Shown here one piece after another: positions 1 through 6,227 of a stretch of DNA of 6,227 nucleotides. A program made the position numbers and the translations under genes. Location of the stretch: assembly GCA_944321005.1 (NCBI GenBank), contig CALUJT010000142.1:1-6227 (forward strand). The letters run 5' to 3'. Every line of letters starts with the position of its first letter. The stretch's first letter is position 1. Source of the DNA: an uncultured Atopobiaceae bacterium (GTDB taxonomy: Bacteria; Actinomycetota; Coriobacteriia; Coriobacteriales; Atopobiaceae). Under the pieces are notes generated by a model that saw only the letters and a list, made by a program, of their open reading frames with translations, made no database searches and had not been told where the DNA came from.

Positions 1-409
1 CATGATCGGCCTCGCGGTGTTCACCGTGCCCTCGTTCGCGCGCATCATCAGAGGCGCGGTGCTCGAGGTGCGCGGCGAGCTCTACGTCGAGGTGGCCAAG
101 TCCATCGGCTGCAGCAACGCGCGCACCATGTTCGTGCACGTGTTCCCCGGCACCATGCAGGCCCTCATCGTCAACTTCACGATGAACATCGGCGGCGCCA
201 TCCTCTCCGCGTCCTCGCTCTCGTTCCTGGGCTTCGGCGCGTCGGTCACCCAGGCCGAGTGGGGCGCCATCCTCTCCCAGGGCCGCAACTACCTGGCCAT
301 CGCCCCGCACCTGGTCCTCTTCCCGGGCCTCGTGATCTTCCTCACGGTGCTGGCGTTCAACCTCTTTGGTGACGGCCTGCGCGACACGCTCGACCCCAAG
401 CTCAACTAA
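1..409 (+). CDS. dppC: Peptide ABC transporter permease, DppC/OppC type (3' part only)
   Basis: This is the C-terminal 135 codons of an inner-membrane permease subunit that, with a partner permease, would form the channel of a di-/oligopeptide importer. The first full codon is at position 2; the ATG there is internal and the gene starts left of the window. Seen: the cytoplasmic EAA loop, which docks on the ATPases, at about residues 30-50 of the visible part (EVAKSIGCSNAR, then a conserved G in FPG). A hydrophobic span follows at about 55-79, ending in SSLSFLGFG, and another at about 103-121. The tail FNLFGDGLRDTLDPKLN is typical of DppC/OppC C-termini. The stop TAA overlaps the ribosome binding site of the next gene, so the three genes are almost certainly one operon. 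Family assignment is firm; dipeptide versus longer peptide or nickel specificity cannot be read from this fragment. Confidence 0.93.
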   Translation, partial: MIGLAVFTVPSFARIIRGAVLEVRGELYVEVAKSIGCSNARTMFVHVFPGTMQALIVNFTMNIGGAILSASSLSFLGFGASVTQAEWGAILSQGRNYLAIAPHLVLFPGLVIFLTVLAFNLFGDGLRDTLDPKLN

Positions 410-414
410 GGAGG
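408..414 (+). promoter_or_regulatory. Ribosome binding site of the dppD gene
   Basis: AAGGAGG, a near-perfect Shine-Dalgarno sequence, lies 5 nt before the ATG at 420 and overlaps the stop codon of the permease gene. It fixes the dppD start at 420 rather than at the in-frame ATG at 366, which lies inside the permease gene in another frame and has no such site. Confidence 0.85.
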
Positions 415-419
415 TTCTC

Positions 420-1409
420 ATGGCTGAAACACTGCTCGAGGTCAAGAACCTCAAGACCGAGTTCAAGCGCGGCAAGAAGGACTGGATCACGGCCGTCAAC
501 GGCGTCTCCTTCCAGGTGCGCGCCGGCGAGATCGTGGGCCTGGTGGGCGAGTCCGGCTGCGGCAAGTCCGTGACCTCGCTCTCCGTCATGCGCCTGCACT
601 CCAAGCTCAACACCCGCCTCACGGGCGAGATCAACTTCGGCGGCAAGAGCATCCTCGACCTGTCCGAGGCCGAGATGCGTTCCATCCGCGGCAATGAGAT
701 CTCGATGATCTTCCAGGAGCCCATGAGCGCCCTCGACCCCATCATGCGCATCGAGAACCAGCTCACCGAGGCCATCTCGCTTCACAACAAGGGCCTCTCC
801 AAGCAGGAGATCCACGAGCGCTGCGTGCGCTCCCTCAAGCTCGTGGGCATCCCCGAGCCCGAGATGACGCTGCGCAACTACCCGCACGAGCTCTCCGGCG
901 GCATGTGCCAGCGCGTGATGATCGCCATGGCCATGGCCTGCGAGCCCAAGCTGCTCATCGCCGACGAGCCCACCACGGCCCTCGACGTGACCATCCAGGC
1001 GCAGATCCTCGCCCTCATGGAGGACATCCGCAACAAGCGCAACACGGGCATCCTGCTCATCACGCACGACCTCGGCGTCGTGGCGGAGACCTGCAGCCGC
1101 GTCATCGTCATGTACGCGGGCAACATCGTGGAGGAGGCCCCCGTCAAGGAGCTCTTCCGCAACCCGCAGCACCCCTACACCAAGGGCCTCATCGAGTCCG
1201 TGCCCAAGCTGGGCCGCCGCGTGCACCGTCTGCCGTCCATCCCCGGCTCGGTGCCCGACCTCTCGGTCATGCCCAAGGGCTGCCGCTTCGCGCCCCGCTG
1301 CAAGTACGCGCAGCCGTCGTGCGGCGAGAAGCTGCCCGAGCTCATCAAGGTGGGCGAGGACCACAAGTGCGCCTGCCCCTTCCACGAAAACGTTAGAAAG
1401 GGGGCCTAG
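420..1409 (+). CDS. dppD: Peptide ABC transporter ATP-binding protein, DppD/OppD type
   Basis: A 329-residue ATPase that would power peptide import as a heterodimer with the next gene product on the cytoplasmic face of the membrane. All nucleotide-binding motifs are intact: Walker A GESGCGKS at 43-50 (Lys49), Q-loop Gln99 in [10 protein letters not shown], signature LSGGMCQR at 158-165, Walker B LLIADEP at 178-184 with catalytic Glu183, and H-loop His216 in ITHD. The C-terminal oligopeptide-transporter extension (about 235-329, with [10 protein letters not shown] at 248-257) carries cysteines 288, 294, 301 and 319, spaced CX5CX6CX17C. That pattern fits the [4Fe-4S] site reported in some bacterial Dpp/Opp ATPases. 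Length is normal for the family. The gene starts 10 nt after the permease stop and ends 2 nt before the next start, so co-transcription and translational coupling are likely. The dpp name is by family resemblance; opp would fit equally well. Confidence 0.94.
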   Translation: MAETLLEVKNLKTEFKRGKKDWITAVNGVSFQVRAGEIVGLVGESGCGKSVTSLSVMRLHSKLNTRLTGEINFGGKSILDLSEAEMRSIRGNEISMIFQEPMSALDPIMRIENQLTEAISLHNKGLSKQEIHERCVRSLKLVGIPEPEMTLRNYPHELSGGMCQRVMIAMAMACEPKLLIADEPTTALDVTIQAQILALMEDIRNKRNTGILLITHDLGVVAETCSRVIVMYAGNIVEEAPVKELFRNPQHPYTKGLIESVPKLGRRVHRLPSIPGSVPDLSVMPKGCRFAPRCKYAQPSCGEKLPELIKVGEDHKCACPFHENVRKGA

Positions 1410-1411
1410 GC

Positions 1412-2401
1412 ATGGCAGCAACTGAGAACAAGCCCCTGCTCTCCGTGCGCAACCTCTCCAAGCAGTTCCCGGTGGGCAAGAGCTTCTTCGGTCGCCCCAA
1501 CAAGTGGGTTCACGCCGTCAACAACGTGAGCTTTGACATCTACCCCGGCGAGACCTTCTCGCTCGTGGGCGAGTCCGGCTGCGGCAAGTCCACCACGAGC
1601 CGCCTCATCAACCGCCTCATCGCCCCGGACGAGGGCGAGATCATCTTCGAGGGCAAGGACATCGCGCACCTGCCCGAGAAGGAGGTCAGGCCGCTCCGCT
1701 CCGAGATGCAGATGGTCTTCCAGGACCCGTACGGCTCGCTCAACCCGCGCATGAAGGTCCAGGACATCATCGGCGAGCCCATGCTCATCCACACCAAGAT
1801 GTCCCCCGGCGAGCGCCTCAAGCGCGTCCACGAGCTGCTGGGCGTCGTCGGCCTGTCGCCCGCCCACGGCGAGCGCTACCCGCACGAGTTCTCCGGCGGC
1901 CAGCGCCAGCGCATCGGCATCGCCCGCGCCCTCTCGGTGAACCCCAAGCTCATCATGGCCGACGAGCCGGTCTCGGCCCTCGACGTCTCCATCCAGGCGC
2001 AGGTCCTCAACCTCCTGCGCGACGTCCAGGAGGAGTACAACCTCACGTACCTCTTCATCTCCCACGACCTCGCCGTGGTGGAGATGATCTCCGACCGCAT
2101 CGGCGTCATGTACCTCGGGCACATCATGGAGATCGCTCCCAACGAGGAGCTCTACTCCAACCCGCAGCACCCCTACACCCAGGCGTTGCTCTCCGCCGTT
2201 CCCGTGGCTGACCCGGAGATCGAGAAGAAGCACGTGCTCATCGAGGGCGACCTTCCCAGCCCCACCAACATCCCCAAGGGCTGCCCGTTCCACACGCGCT
2301 GCCCTCACGCCACCGAGAAGTGCAAGACCGAGGTGCCGCCGACCAAGGAGGTCAAGCCGGGCCACTTCGTGAACTGCCACTTCCCCGGCAACGCCCTCTA
2401 A
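1412..2401 (+). CDS. dppF: Peptide ABC transporter ATP-binding protein, DppF/OppF type
   Basis: A 329-residue ATPase, the partner of the preceding subunit in the peptide importer. Motifs: Walker A GESGCGKS at 53-60 (Lys59), Q-loop Gln104 in FQDPYGSLNPRM (the YGSLNPRM form is typical of the F subunit), signature FSGGQRQR at 160-167, Walker B LIMADEP at 180-186 with Glu185, and H-loop His218 in ISHD. The C-terminal extension has NPQHPYTQAL at 250-259 and the same CX5CX6CX17C pattern as its partner (Cys291, 297, 304, 322). The ATG at 1412 is preceded by AAAGGGGG at 1397-1404, 7 nt upstream and inside the end of the previous gene. The unit seems to end here: a hairpin begins 3 nt after the stop and the next gene is on the other strand. 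All key residues are present, so an active protein is expected. Confidence 0.94.
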   Translation: MAATENKPLLSVRNLSKQFPVGKSFFGRPNKWVHAVNNVSFDIYPGETFSLVGESGCGKSTTSRLINRLIAPDEGEIIFEGKDIAHLPEKEVRPLRSEMQMVFQDPYGSLNPRMKVQDIIGEPMLIHTKMSPGERLKRVHELLGVVGLSPAHGERYPHEFSGGQRQRIGIARALSVNPKLIMADEPVSALDVSIQAQVLNLLRDVQEEYNLTYLFISHDLAVVEMISDRIGVMYLGHIMEIAPNEELYSNPQHPYTQALLSAVPVADPEIEKKHVLIEGDLPSPTNIPKGCPFHTRCPHATEKCKTEVPPTKEVKPGHFVNCHFPGNAL

Positions 2402-2403
2402 CT

Positions 2404-2428
2404 TGACAGGGGGACAGTCCCTTTGTCA
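2404..2428 (+). repeat. GGGGACAG-core hairpin just after dppF; possible terminator or REP-like unit
   Basis: An 11-bp stem (2404-2414 with 2418-2428) closes a CAG loop. On the + strand RNA, nine pairs are Watson-Crick and two are G-U (2409-2423 and 2410-2422); as - strand RNA these two become mismatches, so the fold favours transcripts coming from dppF. No U-run follows, so it is not a classic intrinsic terminator. Its GGGGGACAGTCCC core and flanking TTGTCA also occur in the large palindrome at 4973-5083. It may be a degenerate member of the same dispersed repeat family that also helps end the dpp transcript. Confidence 0.55.
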
Positions 2429-2434
2429 TGTTAC

Positions 2435-2464
2435 GCGGGCCGTCGGACGCATCCGGCGGCCCGC
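2435..2464. terminator. GC-rich hairpin between convergent genes, putative bidirectional terminator
   Basis: A 13-bp stem (GCGGGCCGTCGGA at 2435-2447 against TCCGGCGGCCCGC at 2452-2464) with loop CGCA. It is perfect except for one T-G pair (2443 with 2456), which is a wobble in + strand RNA and a mismatch in - strand RNA. It sits between the stop of dppF (2401) and that of the RpiR-type gene (2497), where both transcripts must end. Neither side has a clear T-run, so termination is inferred from position and stability. Confidence 0.5.
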
Positions 2465-2496
2465 TCTCTCGTGCCCGCCCTCGAGATCTCCCGCGC

Positions 2497-3354
2497 TCAC
2501 CCCTCCGGCGCCGGCAGGCGGGTGTAGGGGAGCGACGCCCTCAGGAACGCCAGGTTCTTCTCGTAGTTGCGCGAGAACATGCAGCCAAAGAGGGAGTCGA
2601 GCACGTACTGGACGCCAACGTGGCTCGCGAACTGGGTGATGCGGTCCTGGAGGTCCTCGCGGTCGCTCACGGCCAGGTACGCGTCTAGGCCGGGGTTGCG
2701 CCGGTGGGCGGCGGGCGTGCCCACGAAGATCACGGGAACGCGGCGCTCCGCGAGCATGGGGACGAGGCGGCGCAGGTGAGGGTTGAGCCCGGAGTAGGAG
2801 ATCATCACGGCAACGTCGTCGCCGCCCGAGGCGAGGACCTGGCGCACCTGACGTTCGTCGCGCTCGTGGCAGGTTACCTCGCGCCCCACGGAGAGCAGGC
2901 GCTCGCAGAGCATCTGCGCGGGAAAGAGGTTGTGTGACTGCGTGTAGATGCCTATGCGCCTCGCCTCGGCGAGAAGATCTGCGGCGCGCTCCAGCTCTGC
3001 CTCGTCCAGAAGCTCGCGCGTGTCTCGCAGCGTGGCCTCGTAGAGCGCCCGGATGTGCGTCGCGACGCTGCCCGCCTCCTCCACGGGAGAAAACGGGAAG
3101 TTGATGTCGACGGGCGTCGTCCCGGCCTCCGCCGCCGAGGCCCGCGCGAGCTCGACCTTGAGCTCCTTGTAGCCGGCGAGGCCCAGCTTTCGGCAGAAGC
3201 GATGGACCGTGGGGACGGACACGGACGCCGCCCGGGCGAGCTCCTTGATCGTGAGGTCCCGCAGCCGGTCTCCCAGCGCGAGGACGCTCTGGCCGAGCTG
3301 CTGCTCTGCCGGGGTGAGGCCGCGCGCCTCGCGTATGCGACGCCTGACGTCCAT
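2497..3354 (-). CDS. RpiR/MurR-family transcriptional regulator (HTH plus SIS domain)
   Basis: A 285-residue cytoplasmic DNA-binding protein. The N-terminal HTH_6 domain (about 1-75) shows the family pattern RIREARGLTPAEQQ, then LTIKELARAASVSVPTVHRFCRKLGL with the recognition helix near 46-57, then GYKELK. A linker leads to a C-terminal SIS sugar-phosphate-binding domain (about 120-260), with strand IGIYTQS at 134-140, the family Ser-rich turn MISYSGLNP at 184-192, and VPVIFVGTP at 206-214. Such regulators usually sense a phosphosugar. It is divergent from the 6-phospho-beta-glucosidase gene, so local control of that gene by a phosphorylated beta-glucoside or glucose 6-phosphate is the natural inference; repressor or activator cannot be told. 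The ATG at 3354 is chosen because GGAG lies 4 nt upstream and the resulting N-terminus matches the family. An in-frame GTG at 3387 would add 11 residues but has no ribosome binding site. Confidence 0.9.
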   Translation of the reverse strand: MDVRRRIREARGLTPAEQQLGQSVLALGDRLRDLTIKELARAASVSVPTVHRFCRKLGLAGYKELKVELARASAAEAGTTPVDINFPFSPVEEAGSVATHIRALYEATLRDTRELLDEAELERAADLLAEARRIGIYTQSHNLFPAQMLCERLLSVGREVTCHERDERQVRQVLASGGDDVAVMISYSGLNPHLRRLVPMLAERRVPVIFVGTPAAHRRNPGLDAYLAVSDREDLQDRITQFASHVGVQYVLDSLFGCMFSRNYEKNLAFLRASLPYTRLPAPEG

Positions 3355-5083
<1,729 letters not shown>

Positions 5084-5088
5084 GCGTA

Positions 5089-5106
5089 TTGTAAGCTTCC
5101 TGTAAG
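5089..5106 (+). promoter_or_regulatory. Possible Pho-box-like direct repeat upstream of the phosphate transporter gene
   Basis: TTGTAAG and CTGTAAG, separated by CTTC, form two 7-bp units with an 11-bp period, the architecture of PhoB-type boxes (CTGTCAT, 4 nt, CTGTCAT). On the other strand the same bases read CTTACA, 5 nt, CTTACA, one base per unit away from the TT(A/C/T)ACA repeats of Gram-positive PhoP sites, with GTTCGCC in phase as a weaker third unit. It lies about 140-160 nt before the pit start, rather far for direct activation. The match is imperfect and could be chance, but the downstream gene makes it worth noting. Confidence 0.3.
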
Positions 5107-5159
5107 CTACGGCGAACGGTCGGCCTAGCACGGTTCTTCTCGCCCTTTCCTCGCGGCAC

Positions 5160-5189
5160 TTTACGCTATCCTTATCAGTCGTTTACAAA
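5160..5189 (+). promoter_or_regulatory. Weak candidate promoter for the phosphate transporter gene
   Basis: TTTACG (5160-5165) as -35 and TACAAA (5184-5189) as -10, 18 nt apart, each matching four of six consensus bases. The transcript would start near 5196. That would leave about 50 nt of leader before the TTG start at 5248, or only about a dozen before the ATG at 5209. The region is AT-richer than its surroundings, which supports a promoter somewhere here, but the exact elements are a guess. Confidence 0.25.
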
Positions 5190-5228
5190 GCTGTGACAAT
5201 TGGCCTACATGCAGCGTGCACGGCCGGC

Positions 5229-5236
5229 AAAGGAAG
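5229..5236 (+). promoter_or_regulatory. Ribosome binding site before the phosphate transporter start
   Basis: AAAGGAAG lies 11 nt before the TTG at 5248 and nothing similar precedes the in-frame ATG at 5209. It favours TTG as the start, although the spacing is on the long side. The same site is well placed for a GTG at 5240 that opens a three-codon out-of-frame reading frame. Confidence 0.5.
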
Positions 5237-5247
5237 CGAGTGCGCCC

Positions 5248-6227
5248 TTGATTAGCTTTGACCAGTTCCTCGGCGTCCTGTCGAGCAACCCCTTCTTGAC
5301 CATCGTCATGCTCCTCGTCATGGGGACCATCTTCGTGAACGGTGCCACGGACGCCGCGAACGCCATCGCCGAGCCGGTCGGAACCCGCTCCATCGACGTG
5401 GACTCGGCAATCCTCATGTCCGTCGTCTGCAACTTCGTGGGTCTCGTGGCGATGTCGTTCATCTCCACGGCCGTCGCGGACACCATCTCCGGCATGGTGG
5501 ACTTTGGCGGGGACACGCACGCCGCGCTCATAGCCCTTGCCGCCGCCACGGTGGGCATCGTGGCCTGGGGCGTGGGGGCATGGCTCTTTGGCATCCCCAC
5601 CTCGGAGAGCCACGCGCTCATCGCCGGCCTCACGGGCGCCGCGCTCGCGGTCTCCGGCGGCCTCGACGGCGTCAACATGGGCGAGTGGATCAAGGTCGTC
5701 TACGGACTCGTGCTCTCCACCGTCCTGGGCTTCATCGCCGGCTGGGTCATCTCCAGGATCATCCCCATCGCCTGCAAGAACGCCGACCGCCGCACGGCCA
5801 ATAACTTCTTCGGCCGCATGCAGGTGCTCGGCGCCGCGGGCGTGGCCCTCATGCACGGCGCACAGGACGGCCAGAAGTTCATGTCCACCGCCATGCTCGC
5901 CATCGCGCTCTCGCTCAACCTGACGGTGGGGGAGATGGGCGGGTTCCCGCTCTGGATCATGGTAATGTGCGCCGCCGTTATGGCCATCGGCACCGCCGTG
6001 GGCGGCAAGAAGATCATCAAGAAGGTGGGCATGGAGATGGTGCGCCTGGACAAGTACCAGGGCTTCGCCGCCTCCGTCTCGGCCACGGCGAGCCTGCTCA
6101 TCGCCACGCTGACGGGCCTGCCCGTCTCCACCACGCACACCAAGACCGCCGCCATCATGGGCGCCGGCGCCGCCAAGGACCCCAAGTCCGTCAACTGGGG
6201 CGTCGCCAAGGAGATGGTCCTCACCTG
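5248..6227 (+). CDS. pit: Pit/PHO4-family inorganic phosphate transporter (3' end outside the window)
   Basis: An integral membrane low-affinity phosphate:cation symporter; 326 codons are visible and the frame is open to the right edge. Both copies of the inverted PHO4 repeat are present. The first has NGATDAANAIA at 31-41 (Asp35, Asn38) and GIPTSESHALIAGLTGA at 115-131. The second has HGAQDGQKF at 203-211 (Asp207) and GLPVSTTHTKTAAIMGAG at 290-307. Hydrophobic spans lie at about 15-30, 54-75, 92-114, 150-174, 212-226, 233-252 and 278-289. The ATDAAN and AQDGQK forms are those of Gram-positive Pit proteins. Start: TTG 5248 gives MISFDQF, typical of homologues, and has AAAGGAAG upstream; an in-frame ATG at 5209 would add 13 residues but lacks a ribosome binding site. 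An in-frame TGA at 5194-5196 bounds the frame. A short stretch and the stop are missing, so the C-terminus is unknown. Confidence 0.92.
   Translation, partial: MISFDQFLGVLSSNPFLTIVMLLVMGTIFVNGATDAANAIAEPVGTRSIDVDSAILMSVVCNFVGLVAMSFISTAVADTISGMVDFGGDTHAALIALAAATVGIVAWGVGAWLFGIPTSESHALIAGLTGAALAVSGGLDGVNMGEWIKVVYGLVLSTVLGFIAGWVISRIIPIACKNADRRTANNFFGRMQVLGAAGVALMHGAQDGQKFMSTAMLAIALSLNLTVGEMGGFPLWIMVMCAAVMAIGTAVGGKKIIKKVGMEMVRLDKYQGFAASVSATASLLIATLTGLPVSTTHTKTAAIMGAGAAKDPKSVNWGVAKEMVLT

Larger units (their letters stand above)
5084..5247. other. Spacer between the palindrome and the phosphate transporter gene
   Basis: No coding sequence is supported here. It holds the TGTAAGCT direct repeat (5090-5097 and 5101-5108), a C/T-rich stretch on the + strand at about 5132-5153, a weak candidate promoter and the ribosome binding site of the downstream gene. 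An RNA gene or riboswitch was not recognised. Confidence 0.6.

Noticed and set aside
366..419. Upstream in-frame ATG that would lengthen DppD by 18 residues
   Set aside because: It overlaps the permease gene in another frame, has no ribosome binding site, and the extra residues do not resemble the family; ATG 420 has AAGGAGG at ideal spacing.
402..1421. Long open frame on the - strand opposite dppD, and a similar one at 1406-2380 opposite dppF
   Set aside because: The predicted proteins are low-complexity (rich in Ala, Leu, Val, Asp, His, Gly) and mirror the GC-rich third positions of real genes whose motifs are complete. Antisense openness is expected at this base composition.
2403..2688. 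Short + strand open frames opposite the 3' end of the regulator gene
   Set aside because: They overlap the hairpins and the RpiR-type gene, have no ribosome binding site, and encode Arg/Pro/Ala-rich sequence typical of wrong-frame GC-rich DNA.
5161..6138. Frame of 325 codons on the - strand opposite pit
   Set aside because: It is rich in His, Asp, Gly and Arg without any motif, while the + strand frame encodes both complete PHO4 repeat signatures.

Overview
The window is a GC-rich stretch (roughly two thirds G+C by eye, with G or C at most third codon positions) of a bacterial chromosome. Gene content and protein style suggest a high-GC Gram-positive, most likely a gut- or oral-type actinobacterium of the Coriobacteriia (Olsenella, Atopobium or Collinsella relatives). 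This placement is inferred from the Gram-positive Pit-type phosphate transporter, the BglA-type phospho-glucosidase with an RpiR regulator, and the GGGGAC-type dispersed repeats; no rRNA or other marker gene is present to prove it.

Layout. (1) Positions 1-2401: the 3' end of a peptide ABC transporter operon on the + strand. It holds the tail of a DppC/OppC-type permease, then DppD/OppD and DppF/OppF ATPases packed 10 and 2 nt apart. The substrate-binding protein and the other permease presumably lie upstream. (2) Positions 2402-2496: a short convergent spacer with two consecutive hairpins, probably ending transcription from both sides. (3) Positions 2497-4982: a divergent pair, an RpiR-family (HTH plus SIS) regulator on the - strand and a GH1 6-phospho-beta-glucosidase on the + strand, sharing a 182-nt control region. 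The regulator probably controls the glucosidase in response to a phosphosugar. (4) Positions 4973-5083: a perfect inverted repeat with 53-bp arms and a 5-nt loop that overlaps the stop codon of the glucosidase gene. (5) Positions 5084-5247: a spacer with an 11-bp-period direct repeat resembling a Pho box. (6) From 5248 to the right edge: a Pit/PHO4-family inorganic phosphate transporter, cut off by the window.

The genes form three separate functions: peptide import, hydrolysis of phosphorylated beta-glucosides taken up by a PTS encoded elsewhere, and phosphate import. No transposase, CRISPR array, tRNA or rRNA was seen. The most unusual feature is the 111-bp palindrome at 4973-5083, which shares its GGGGACAG core with the hairpin just after the DppF gene and so may belong to a dispersed, non-coding REP-like repeat family.
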